64,000 bases of DNA, taken from positions 32,583,001 to 32,647,000 of the forward strand of contig CM074855.1 of the NCBI GenBank assembly GCA_037501455.1, read 5' to 3'. Under the pieces are notes generated by a model, which searched no databases, had not been told where the DNA came from, and saw only the letters and a list, made by a program, of their open reading frames with translations. The DNA comes from Lantana camara (Eukaryota; Streptophyta; Magnoliopsida; Lamiales; Verbenaceae). Position 1 is the stretch's first letter; the number at the start of each line of letters is the position of its first letter. Position numbers and translations under genes: made by a program. Shown here in pieces: positions 26,123 to 38,340 of the stretch.

Positions 26123-28744
26123 TGTAACTCCCCGGTTTCCGGAGGAACAGGTAAGCACGCCACATGTGCGTTTTGAGCGTAGGATTTATTTTAATTCTTT
26201 AATTTCATAATATATTCTTACGTGGCATTTCACATTTTATAAAAATTCATGAAACATCATTTATGTGAATTATTTGATTTCATATCATTGAAAATATTAT
26301 TTCGTGACACGGGAAAATGTTTATTGCCTGAAACAATTACCGAGAGTGTTTCAAATTACCAAATTGTCCCTAGTTAAATAATTCTTGAAATTCTAGGGAC
26401 TTAATTGCATAATCCTTTAAGGACTTAATTGATCACTTTTCAAAACCTCCTATACTTGATTGCATGACTTGAACTCTTGGAGGATTAATTGGCAAATTGG
26501 CACAAATCACACAAATCAAAATGGTGAATCACGTAACTATGTCTTCCATGAGCTTCCTTGGTCCATTTCATCCAAATTTCATCAACATCTTTGCTCCTTT
26601 CTCTCTCGGTTCTTCAAGCAAAAAGGAAGAAGAGATTTTCATCATTCTATACAAGATTTTTAAGAAATATTTTAAGGTTTGGAAGCTTAGCCATCATCAT
26701 CATCATCTTTCTTCATTTCTTTAACTTGAAAGGTTGGTGTTTGCATGGATTGATGATTTTGCTCAAGCATGAAATGGCTAGGGTTTGAGAATCATGGAGT
26801 TTATGGATTAATTGTTGTGTGATATGTGAAAACATGATTGTATCATGATGAGAAGTATGAATTCATGAAAGATTGGAGCTTGTATGATGGAATTTTGCAA
26901 GAACATGAAACTTGGAATTCTTGATGATTTTTCATGAATTATGTGTTTAAATGATATATTTTCATATCTTGAATATATATGCATGCATATTCCCAGAAAT
27001 CATTGCCTTTTATTGATCAAACTTGGAGTTTTGGTGCTTTGTTGCTGTTGCCGTAACCATACTCTGTTTTTTCGGGTAAGACTGTAGGTCGCGACCGCGA
27101 CCAAAATACACACCATTTCGGTCGCGCCCGCGACCCACTCACAGCCTTGGCAGAACTGCAGGTTGCGTACGCGACCAAAAATATACATAAAACTGGTCGC
27201 AGCCGCGACCCAAATTTGGCCTTGTCTCGACTTTTTACAAAATTGGCCGAAAAATTCATGAAAATTAAGGTCGCGCCTGCGACAAAAAACAGAGCAAAAA
27301 TGGTCGCGATCGCGACCCTCTCACAGACTGCCAATATTTCAAAATCTCACTTTTCAATCTAATGGTTTAAGTGATTTCAAATTATGATTATATGATACAT
27401 TTCATGCCAAAATATGACAATTGCATGTTACATTGATCATGACGTGATATTTCATTGCAGTTCGCCGTTCGTCATACTTGGTCCATTTTGAGTCAAGTCT
27501 CACGTATACATGTCGTGTTTGCACAGATCACGAGGCCGTGGACGAGGAACGGGCTCCCTAGAGAATATCCTTGTTTATTTGTAGTTAAGGTGAGGTTTTG
27601 TTTTAGGTATTGAGAACCTTACAACCCTTATGTGATAATTTTGGCCAAAATCTAATATATTTATAAACATTTTCCAAAATATAAATATTTCAAGCAAGCA
27701 AGCAATGATTGTCCTGATTTTCAAGCAAGTTGGTGAGTAGATGATTGCACGTGGGCCCGAGGGTAATTCTTGAGCCAACCGGGAAAGCAAGGGCTGACGG
27801 GTAACTCCTGAATTATCCTCACATTGTTGGGATCACCCCCGAAGCCACTGGGAGATTAGTGGTGGAAGGAGTTCCGTGTCTAGGGGGTCATGTCCCCTAC
27901 ACACAACATATCGTGGATAGTTGAGCCTTGCAAACTCACTATCAACAGAGGGAAGAAGGAGACTGGGGATTAATCCGGCATGTCGGGTTATCCTCGGGTT
28001 ATTGCATGATTTCAAGCATGAAACTGTCTATGTGAGCACTAAATGGAATTGTATGATCATGTATTGAATTGATAAAGCAAGCACGTATTGTCACGTTTGG
28101 TGTAAAGGTTGGAGAATCGCCCCTACTCGCCGGGGTCACATGTTCATGAAATGATCAAGTTAAACTGTTAAAATGATTAGTTGTAATCTCGGGCAAAGAA
28201 CGAGTTTCTTGAACTATATATCTATTTCACTTCCAAAGTCTTCACCCGAGGCTACAACTTGCATGTGATGTGTGTTATATATATTATTGCCCCTCACTCA
28301 GTCTTCGCTAGACTGATACTTCACTTTCAGGTACTTGAGCGCTTGGTCGTGCTAGGCGGGTGTCCGGTCGAGTTTTGCATTCTCACGAGTCTAGTACCGT
28401 ACCTTCATGTATAGTACTTTTGGTACCTCATGTTATGATAGTTATTAGTACATTTTGAATACCTGAATATGTATATTATTAAGAGATGATAATGTATTGA
28501 TAGTTAAGTTGGTATCTATACGTATCTATTCCATAAATATGGTACCTATATGTATATTTGATTTATTGCTTCCGCTTTTGAATTCATGTTGGATTCATTT
28601 ATGTTGGGGAGTGTCCCGCCTAGCTCGTCATTTTTATTGTCACCCGTTCGCTATAGTTTTGGTTTATGTATGGATTTTCCATTTCATACGTGGATCGAGG
28701 CTATAGTGCGGGAGATGTAGTGCCCTGGGGGTTAGGGTGTTACA
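26123..28744 (+). mobile_element. Gypsy solo LTR nested in the preceding solo LTR
   Basis: It starts TGTAACTCCCCGGTTTCCGG and ends GGTGTTACA, 2622 bp, + oriented. The exact 5-bp duplication GTGCA lies at 26118-26122 and 28745-28749. It is closely related in layout to 58572-61232. Confidence 0.95.
27087..27317. repeat. Paired palindrome array B (arm GGTCGCG)
   Basis: There are six 16-bp units of consensus GGTCGCGMCCGCGACC at 27087-27102, 27120-27135, 27161-27176, 27195-27210, 27269-27284 and 27302-27317. Centre spacing is 33, 41, 34, 74 and 33 bp. The array is 0.96-1.19 kb from the LTR 5' end, the same place as array A, but with an unrelated palindrome sequence. Confidence 0.93.
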
Positions 28745-30042
28745 GTGCATAATCTCCAACCAAACTCCGACCGTGTATGTTGAACATGACTTAATACTTT
28801 GAATACGTGATCATGCACTACATAATACTACATGCGAGCAATAAACATGAGACTTGATCGTTTGGGCAATCCGTGTCCCGACCTTACCGCACGGTGCATA
28901 ACATTAATAACATAATACATGAACATGATCATAAATCATTTTCCCAGCCTTCTTCCTCCGTGGTGATGGTTAGGCCTGCAGACCCGAACCACCTAATTCT
29001 TTCTCCCTGCCAGGGGTAGCCCAGTCGCGGGAGACAATCAGTGTAGTACTCCCCGCCAGGGGTAACCCAGTCACGGGAGACAATCATTACAGTATGAGCG
29101 GGCGATCATAATTATCATAATTCATTTCATTTCATTGGAAGCGGTTCAATTCTTTTAAAATATTTACTCGATAATCCTTTGAAAAATAATATAGATATAC
29201 AGTAAGGATTTTGGCCAAAACATTCACATATGGGTTGTAGGGTTTAATACATAACTAAAACGGAAAACACCCTCACCTGGAATACCACGAGATAAGGAAC
29301 ATGCGTAATATGGGTGCCTATTCGATCCGGAAGTCTCCACCCTGGAGAAGAACTGGTCAAGAAAGGAAACAAGGTGTACTCATGAGAGGAGACTCAATGA
29401 TACCAAATAGGATGCACGACAATGTTCATGAAGTGGTATATCGTGTTATAACATGATTGAATATGAAATAAAGCATAAGAAGGTCATGGAATGGTGTGAT
29501 CGTGTTCCTATGCTCAATTACTCGAACGAATTCAATCAACGTATCAAGTACGGATTCAAACAATCAAACTTAAGCAAGTAAGGACCAAGGAGTGTCAAAT
29601 AAGATCATAATTATCAATTAAGCAAGCATATAATTCATACAAGTCACATACGGAATCCAAGGAAGTAAAAGGAATGCAATACGAGGGGTTTTGGTGAAGT
29701 TTGGCAAAAATGGATAATTTTCGGAAATGTGCAAGTTGTAGGAAAATGGGTATATCTTGAGTTTGAGAAGTAGGAATTGGGTATTGTTTATTGGATATGA
29801 AAGTAGACACATAGACCTTTAAAATGATATATGGCTCGAATCGTGGTTCAAAGCGAGGAGGAAATGGCATAGGTCCGAAGTTCAAGGCGTATAGATTTCC
29901 GGTAAAGTGGCGACACCAAAATGAATTGATTATAACTCACAAACTAGAAATGATATTGAGGTGATTCAAATTGGATAGTGTTCTAATTCAAGAAGTTTTC
30001 GTGGGTTTAAAATTCAGATCAATCGGAGTTTGTATGAGGGAG

Positions 30043-30160
30043 AAACACCCATTTGAAAATTAGTCTGAAAGCAGAAACGGGCGTTTGAGGGTCCTTGGGT
30101 GAGGCAGTGGCTTTCTAAACGGGGGTTTGGTGAATGAACTAGGTATCCAAACGCCCGTTT
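30043..30160. repeat. Paired palindrome array E (arm CCAAACG)
   Basis: Four AAACGSSCGTTT-type units occupy 30043-30054, 30075-30086, 30117-30128 and 30149-30160. Spacing is 32, 42 and 32 bp, identical to array D. The first unit has both CGs changed to CA/TG-type variants. The array is 0.94-1.06 kb from the LTR 5' end. Confidence 0.9.
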
Positions 30161-31786
30161 GGGTATCAGATTTAGCTCGAAGGGATCAGATTTAGCTCGA
30201 AGGGAAGGCTCCAAAATCATCCCAAATCATCAACTCAACCAAAATAACTCACAATTACATCAAAACACAAGATATAGCACACAAAATACACATCAAAACA
30301 AGTATTATTCCATGAATTCATCAAACCCACATCAAACACACACACACACATATACATACACATACTCTTCCTCCAAGAATTCCAACCATCAAGCATAGAA
30401 TTCATAGATTATCATATATTCATGCATATACACACCAAGATTCAATTTGTTAACCAAGAATCATACAACCCTAATTATCACCCAACATATTCATATAAAT
30501 ACACATCTACCTTGGAAGAAAAGAGGATAAGAGAAGGAAGAAGATAGAGGGCTTGAAGCTTGAGCTTGAGGGAGAAGAATAGAGCTGAAAATCTTGTCTT
30601 CCTTGGCCTTGCTTGGATCGATTGGAGAGAAAAAGAAAAAGGGGTTTGGAGTCTTGTGTTTTGAGAGAAAAATGAGAAGAAGAAGAAGAAGAATGGGGTT
30701 TTGGGTGTGTGTATATCGTGTAAATGGAGAGGGAGAAGGGAAGAATTTGCACTTTGGTCATTTGAGAATTTAAGTGATCCAATTAGGGCCCCAAGGTTTG
30801 GTAGGTGAGTAATTGGGGTCCAATTCAAAGTTCAATTGAGTCCAAGGATTTCATATAATTTCAAACAGTCACATGATCGAAATAAAACATTAATTAAGCA
30901 AGTATACATATTGTAAAGGAATTTAAATAGAATACTCAAAGGTCATATAAATCATGTAGGTCACGTAATGGTAATTAATTCAAGAAAGTAATTATAATAA
31001 ATGTCCACTTAGCAAATAAAAGCATATAAGTCACATAACTCTCGGCCTAAACCCACTCGTGACGTCATACCTGGCTTGTCAGAAAAACGGGGCATTACAT
31101 GGATGATTTCAATTGGGGTTGGAGCCCTACTTATGTGCGTACTGTTATGTGTTTATTATGTGGCTTTCCTTATTATTGTTTTTTGGTCGGGGTATACCCC
31201 TTGTATTTGTCTATGGCCAATATGAAGATTGAGTCATATTACTTTATGTTAAGAGAGTAGAACTTAGGAAGTGAGGATTTTTCTTTTCATTTTGGAAGAC
31301 AAGCACCCAAGGAGCAAGAAGGATCCACAAGGAACACTTGAAGAACGGTGTCCATAAGTGAAGACCCCTCAAAATGGTTAGGAGGGTTTCTATTAATGTA
31401 ATAGATAGGGCTTTCTATTAAATTCTATACCCCTATGTAATATGTACTATCTTAGTATGAATATTAGAACTAGTGATTATGGAGTGGCTCCCATAATCAA
31501 ATATAAGATAGGATACCCATGATCATCTCATAATTAGTATCTTGCTAGGGCATGTTATCTGTTAATTGCTTCTACAATGCACTTTATGTGAAACTGCATT
31601 AAACAAGACAATTAGAATATGGATAACATTATATGTTGGTGAGGTCATTCCGGACAAACCTCCAAAAATTCGAAAATCCCATTTAAAATATTGAGCAATT
31701 CGAATAAATAGGTATTTTATCACGGTAATAAAATTCCTAGCATTCCATCAATAGGATTTAGGACTTAATAAGTGAAACTAATTGCT

Positions 31787-32112
31787 GTCTCACGAGTCGA
31801 GGGGTAATTAGTGTAGCTTATTAATTCTAGTTTCCTGATTAATCACTTTAAGTAATTAATATTTCTTGACCATTTTGGAATGGTCGATGTCTCACGAGTC
31901 GTGGGTCGTTCCGGACTAAGTTTGGTTGAGATCTTATGATTGATGGGTCCTGCTCAACACTGAAGTAGATATGGATGTCTCACGGGTTGTGGGTCCATGA
32001 TTGAAAGATCAGTGATGCAAAAATATTACTAGGAATTCCATGGGGATGGAATCGGCAATCCGTACCTACCTAAAGATTCTTAGACATTTGGATGTCTCAC
32101 GAGTCGTGGGTC
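31787..32112 (+). repeat. Four-copy CACGAGTCGTG motif in copia 1 leader
   Basis: GTCTCACGAGTCGTGGGTC or close variants occur at 31787, 31889, 31977 and 32094. The core CACGA-G-TCGTG is palindromic. Copia 2 has four copies at 54025, 54126, 54213 and 54324 with similar spacing. The rest of 31105-32317 is ordinary leader. Confidence 0.85.
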
Positions 32113-32317
32113 CAAAACTAAGAATGCTTGGGATCCTAGTACCCATTGAGAAAATAAGTTTCTTCTAAGGTCATTAGGATTTATAGACCTTCTAAAAACA
32201 GTGGGAGAACATATTTCTAAAGACCTTGATAATATGTATAATCGTTATTATTCAGCATGCGCATGATTTCTCTGTTTCTCCATTTAGGTTGTAGTTCTGT
32301 GATTCTCTACAATTGAA

Positions 32318-35300
32318 ATGGCAACTAAAAACCCTCTAGTATCCATCCTCGAATCAAACAAGTTGATGGGGCCCAATTACTCTGATTGGCTTTGGAATCT
32401 AAAGATTGTTTTAGATTCTGAAAATAGAAGATATGTTCTCTTCGAGGGAGAGCCTGTCGCTGAAGGCGAAGCTCCAACTCGGGCCGAAAGAGAGGCGATT
32501 GCGAAATGGTCTGAAGATAATCTTCAAGCTCGTTGCCTCATGTTGGCCAACATGTCTCAAGTCATGCAAAGGCAACACGAGTTAATGGAAAATGCTTGGG
32601 AGATTTATGACCATCTCGAGCAATTGTACCACCCCAAAGAGCGTGTTTTAAGGTACAACACCTCTAAGGAGCTCTTTCATCTTAGAATGAAAGAAGGTAC
32701 AAGTGTCCATAAGCACGGTCTAAAGTTTCTTGCTTTGAACGAGAAACTGACCTCCATGGAAATGCCACTGAGTGAAGAACTCTCTGTGGACTTGTTGCTC
32801 GCATCGCTTCCACCATCATTCAATCCTTTCGTGCTGAACTTCAACTTGAATATCCTCATGCTACTGTAGCTAAGCTGATTAGTCAACTTGTGACTGCTGA
32901 AGACACGATTATGAAGGATCATAAAGTAATGATGGTCACTTCCTCTTCTAGGTCTTCCAAAGGCAAAGGGAAGAAAGTTTCCAAGAAGAATGGACCTCTT
33001 AAACCCGATGGAGGGGTTAAAAAGAGAAAGGCCAAGAAGAAACGAGAACAGAGAAAGGACGTTTGCCACCAGTGTGGCAAGAAAGGGCATTGGAAGAGGA
33101 ACTTCCAAGAGTACAAGGATACTCTAAAGAAAGATGTGTTTATTGTTGAAGTAAATCTATCTATTGATTCTAATCCTTGGGTACTTGATGCTGGCTGTGG
33201 AGCTCATATCTGTAATGATGTACAGATACTAAATGAGGTTCAGTAACTTGAAGGTTGGGAATGGATCAAGCGTTCAAGCTCAAGCCATTGGGACATGTAG
33301 ATTAGATTTAGGTGTCTTTACTTTAGTTTTGAACAAAGGCCTTTATGTACCTTCTATTATTCGTAATATCATTTCCATTCCAAAACTTGATTATGAAGGT
33401 TTTGGAACTTATTCTAGAAATGGAAACTTTTATCCTAAGAAGAATAAAACTTCCGTTTTACTTGGTACATTATCTAATGGACTTTATACAACTAAAGACA
33501 CTAATATTTTGAATATACAACAAATAAACAAACATAAAAGAGATGACAAGATCTCGGCTTCTTTATGGCATGCACGTCTAGGGCACTTTCTAAAGATAGG
33601 ATTACTAAGTTAACTAATTTAGGATCATTCTACCATAATGAACTTGAAGATTTAACTCTTTGTGAATCATGTCTTAAAGGAAAAATGACCAAAACTCCCT
33701 TTAATGGTAAAGTGGAACGTGCCACTAAAGTATTGGATGTAATCCATACTGATGTTTGTGGACCACTTAGTGTAAGTACGAGAAACAATCATCAGTATTT
33801 CATAACCGTCATAGACGACTTTAGTCGTTTTGGTTATGTTTACTTAATGAAGTATAAATCTGAAGCCTTTGAGAAATTATTGGAATTTCAAACCGGTCAC
33901 AAGATTAAGACACTTCGATCTGATCAAGGTGGCGAATATCTAAGTGACGAATTCCTTAGTCATCTCAAAGATAATGGAATTATCTCTCAGTGGACTCCTC
34001 CAGGAATTCCTCAATTAAATGGAGTTTCGGAAAGAAGGAACAGAACCCTACTTGATATGGTTCGTTCCATGATGTGCTTAACTGAATTGCCACCTTCATT
34101 CTGGGGTTATGCCTTAGAATCAGCAGTTAAGATTCTAAATCTTGTTCCCTTCAAATCTGTACCCAAAACCACATTTGAAATGTGGTTTGGCAAAATCCCT
34201 AATTATTCTTACTTAAGAATTTGGGGTTGTCCTGCTTACGTGAAAAGGACAGTGGGAGATAAGCTTGAAGCTAGATTAAGCGTAGGATATCCTAAAGAGT
34301 CAATAGGATATTATTTCTACGATCCTCTTGAACAAAAAGTCTTTGTATCAAGAAATGCTACTTTTCTTGAGGACTCACTCCTTAAAGAAAAGAATGGCAA
34401 GATCATAGAACTCGAAGAGGTTCGAGACCAAGGTCCCACGCCAAATTTGGAGACTAATGTCCCTCAGCGAATCTCGGAGAGTGACACACGTGAAAATCCT
34501 CCTCTAGTAAGATGTTCTGAACGTATTCCTAGACAACCAGAGAGATGGTATAGTTTTCTCCACCAAACATCTCAAATGGATAATAATCTATTAACCTATG
34601 AGGAGGCACTGTTAGATTCGGACTTTGAACAGTGGAAAGAAGCAATGAAATCTGAAATGGATTCCATGTACTCTAATCAAGTTTGGACCTTGGTTGATCC
34701 ACCTAATGGGATCAGGCCCATAGGGTGCAAATGGATATATAAGCACAAACTTGGAGTAGATGGAAGTGTGGCAACCTTTAAAGCAAGATTAGTTGCTAAG
34801 GGTTTTACTCAGAGACCAAGTGTAGACTTTGATGAAACCTTCCCACCGGTTGAAATGCAAAAGTCCATTCGGATCTTGCTTGCCATTGCTGCATATTATG
34901 ACTATGAGATATCGCAAATGGATGTGAAAACTGTTTTTCTCAATGGAGACATTGACAAAGACATTTACATGGAGCAACCCATGCGTTTCACATTCAGTGG
35001 GAGCGAACAAAAGGTTTGTAAGCTCCAAAGATCAATCTACGGATTGAAACAAGCTTCTTGGAATTGGAATATTCAGTTTGATGAAGTGGTCGAATCATTT
35101 GGCTTTATTCAAAATCAGATTGACTCCTGCATGTACAAGAAAAAATTGGGAAACTCGGTTCAATTTCGGATACTTTATGTAGATGACATCCTTCTCATTG
35201 AGAATGCGAAGGATGACATGAAAGTAACAAAGTCTTGGTTATCAAACCAATTTGAGATGAAGGATCATGGTGATACATCTACATTCTCGGTATAAAGATC

Positions 35301-36170
35301 TATCAGGATACATCTAAGAGATTGTTAGGATTATCACAGTCGGCTTACATAGACAAAATACTAAAGAGGTTTAGTATGGAAGATTCCAAACGTGGGAAAC
35401 TTCCAAAGGGCCCGGGAACAGTTCTTTCGAAGAAGCTGTGTCCCAAGACTGAACTTGAAAAGTCCAGGATGTCCAAATTTCCTTATGCAACAACAATAGG
35501 AAGCATAATGTATGCAATGCTATGTACTCGACCGGATGTGGCATATGCACTTAGCGTGACTAGCCGATTCCAATCTGACCCTGGTGAAGGTCACTGGACT
35601 GTCGTAAAGAACATCCTTAAGTACTTAAGAAGAACTAAGGATTTATTCTTGATTTACGGAGGCCACCAAGATCTTGTCATTAGAGGATATTATGATGCAA
35701 GCTTTGCATTGGACATGGATGACTTTAAATCCATGTCAGGATACATATTCTGCCTGAATGGCGGAGCAGTGAGTTGGAAAAGTTCCAAGCAAGCGACTAC
35801 TGTAGATTCGACCACTAAGGCTGAATACTTAGCTGCAAATGATGCAGCTAAGGAAGGTGTTTGGGTAAGAAACTTCATCCACGAGCTGGGTGTAGTTCCT
35901 AGCATTAGAGACCCCGTTACAGTGTTTTGTGACAATACTGGGGCGGTTGCTCAAGTAAGAGAATCAAGATCTCACCAAAGGACCAAACACATTTTGAGGA
36001 AATATCACTTAATTTGTGATATAATCAAGAGAAGAGATGTGCAAATTGAAAGGGTCACATCTACAGAGAACATGGCAGATCCACTTACAAAAGTCCTTAG
36101 ACAACAGGCTTTCGAAGGACATCTTCAAAAGATGAGACTTAGATTAGCACCTGAATGGCTTTGGCTGACA
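32318..36170 (+). pseudogene. Copia 1 gag-pol, decayed
   Basis: Gag starts at 32318 (MATKNPLVSILESNKLMGPN) and reads to about 32850, where a one-base loss shifts the frame. The zinc knuckle near 33061 is CHQCGKKGHWKRNF, with the last Cys replaced by Phe. Protease has WVLDAGC. Further frame changes fall near 33240, 33590 and 35293. The GAG-pre-integrase and integrase regions (DVCGPL, then RSDQGGEY) lie at 33565-34300. RT holds QMDVKTVFLNGDI and the catalytic YVDD near 35178. RNase H runs to about 36170 (TKAEYLAANDAAKEGVWV). Domain order integrase before RT identifies Ty1/copia. At least four frame changes make it non-functional. Confidence 0.93.
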
Positions 36171-36180
36171 AGTGGGAGAT
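36171..36180 (+). promoter_or_regulatory. Polypurine tract of copia 1
   Basis: AGTGGGAGAT immediately precedes the 3' LTR start TGTTAGG. Confidence 0.75.
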
Positions 36181-38188
36181 TGTTAGGAATAGTGCCCTTA
36201 AAGCAGCATTTGTGCTTTACTATTTCCTTGTAAAATCACAAACGGTCTTTGAATAATAAACGAAATGATTTTGTTCATAGGCGATCACTTCTTTATGTGC
36301 TTATTTATGTATGTTTGGGTTGACTGTGTTTTACATGTTTTGAACTCCTCTAATCCGATGAGGTCGTTAAGAACTTTACCCTTATGGGAACGACACATGA
36401 AACAAGTTCTTAACTCCATAGGCCAGGATTAGAAACTTCTCCAAGTTGATGAGTCCGATAGACAGTGGGAGAGTCGACTTTGACTCCGTTGAGACTTACT
36501 TACGTGATTATGTCCTTTTGAAGGATCATTTAGTTTCATGTAATGATAAGTGCATATGGTGATGCGTTCATAATACATAAGGGTGATTGCTACAAGAACT
36601 TCATCACTGAGATATCCCGCGTGAGAACATTCCTAAATAGGAAAGGAAGTCTCCTAGAAACTTCCAGATTAGGAAATATCTCACAGGTCAATGACGTGAT
36701 TAATAATCCTTAGACTTGAGATTCTGTAATGTCTCATATGAGCTAACTCTGTAATCTTTGATATAGGCTCAAAAGGGTGTCGCCATATAGACACCTGAAC
36801 CACGACCTATGCTGGGATTACAAAAGTGGCATATGTAGAATTAGTACAATCGATAAAGGACCTACACTTGTTAAGAACAAGAATGATCTCTTACTGATTG
36901 AGTTGTGCAATCCATTAAATATTAAACCCTTGGCCAAGGTGGATAAAAGATCAAGGCATCAAGAAAATGGGGTTTTCTTGGATTGAGATCTAAATGGATA
37001 TGAAACGAACTTAACTTTAAAGATCGAGAATATTAAGGCTCTGAGAATATTCTCATACCTTAGTTCTTGATTGAGAGATGGAGTTGTAGGAGGATCGTGT
37101 TTCACTGATTATCATTGATTGAAAGGTTCTTCGATTCATTTTTTTATTCGGCTAGGGGTCACACACCCATTGCTAAATTACGGTAGTGTGATCTGTGGAG
37201 TGATTATTTAATTATGGGAATTAATTAATTACTGTCACTGCTAATCGAATAATGAACCTAAAGGGTCACACACAAATGCCAGAATACGAGGATTATGGTA
37301 GGATGTTAATATGATTAACGAAGGATCAAATTGTTGACCAGAATGAAGCCACGAACACGTGAGCATTGCCACGTGTCAAGGACACGTGACTGCCACGTGT
37401 CACGCACACGTGGCTATGACGTGGCTACACTCTTGTGATTAATTTACACGCAAATTCTTTTCTAGAATTAATTAATTAAATTATAATTAATTAATTTTGG
37501 GCTTTTAATTAATTATGAATTAATTGTTAAGACTATTCTCAAATTACTTAACTCAATAAATAATTAATTAGGAATTAAATTATTTATTGAATATTGACTT
37601 TTGACTTTAGTAAGTAAAGGTTGAAAAGTCGAACTTCCTATTGTATGAGAGAGAAGGCATCTCTTGCTAGACTTGGAGAATAAGTTAAGAACTTATTATT
37701 CCAATTAAATTAATAATTAAATTAGTTAATTAGTGAGCAAGAAATCAAACTCCACAAGACTTGGAGAAGTCTCCTAGGGTTCGAACCCCACTAGTATAAA
37801 TACTAGTGGGGGTACTTCTCTTATTCTTTAGACCAACGTTCTTGAAGCGTTAAGTTTTTTGAGAAAAATAAAAGAAAAGTTTTCAAAGTAAAATATCCTA
37901 GCCAAACACAAGCCATAGAACTTGCATTCTCACTCACTCGATCGTGTTCTAGGACTAGTGTGGATACGCTTTGGAGGATTGCCTACTTTGGGATCTAATC
38001 GAAGAACGTTCGAGGGACATTTCGCTTGAAGGGTGTTCGATAGGCGGTATCAGCATCACAAGAAAGCTTCAATCAAAGTGAGTTTCTTGAAACACCCTAT
38101 GATACGATATGAACATTGCAAGTCTTTTAGATCTACTTTTGAAAACAAATTTAAGCTTCCGCTGTGCATACTCTGCTGTTTTCCAACA
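36181..38188 (+). repeat. 3' LTR of copia 1
   Basis: It is 2008 bp, highly similar to the 5' LTR, and carries the empty target site ACGTT at 38006-38010. Near 37340-37420 it has a cluster of CACGTG-containing phrases (GCCACGTGTCA), which are G-box-like cores in the U3. Confidence 0.93.
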
Positions 38189-38193
38189 CTATA

Positions 38194-38340
38194 AGATGCT
38201 GATCTCAAGCTGTGGGAGCGGGATCGTGAAGGGTCATGCGGAATAGTTCCTGATGTGCGGCTTGGGCCGGTGGAAGAGTGTTTAAGATGGCTCGAGCCGC
38301 TTTGGTGACCGACTGGATCTCTTCAGGGGTCGGTTCGACT
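38194..38340. other. Short interior remnant of element X
   Basis: This 147-bp piece of X lies between copia 1 and the next hAT element. It contains no recognisable feature of its own. Confidence 0.6.

Larger units (their letters stand above)
25423..31099 (-). mobile_element. Gypsy solo LTR in copia 1 leader
   Basis: On the + strand it starts TGTAGCACCCGC and ends ACGGGGCATTACA. The exact 5-bp duplication TGGAT lies at 25418-25422 and 31100-31104. Removing the nested LTR (26123-28744 plus GTGCA) leaves about 3.05 kb. The copia leader text resumes across it and matches copia 2 near 53270. Confidence 0.95.
19771..38188 (+). mobile_element. Ty1/copia element 1, with nested solo LTRs
   Basis: LTRs at 19771-24405 and 36181-38188 both begin TGTTAGGAATAGTGCCC and end TTTTCCAACA. 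A five-base duplication CTATG/CTATA (19766-19770, 38189-38193) flanks them, with one mismatch. Inside are a PBS, a long leader, decayed gag-pol in copia order (gag, protease, integrase, RT, RNase H) and a polypurine tract. Removing the gypsy solo LTRs in the 5' LTR and leader gives roughly 10 kb. It is inserted in the interior of X. Confidence 0.93.

Noticed and set aside
30478..30828. Ser/Phe/Pro-rich - strand frames
   Set aside because: These lie within a gypsy solo LTR over a GA-rich strand. Low complexity explains both overlapping frames.
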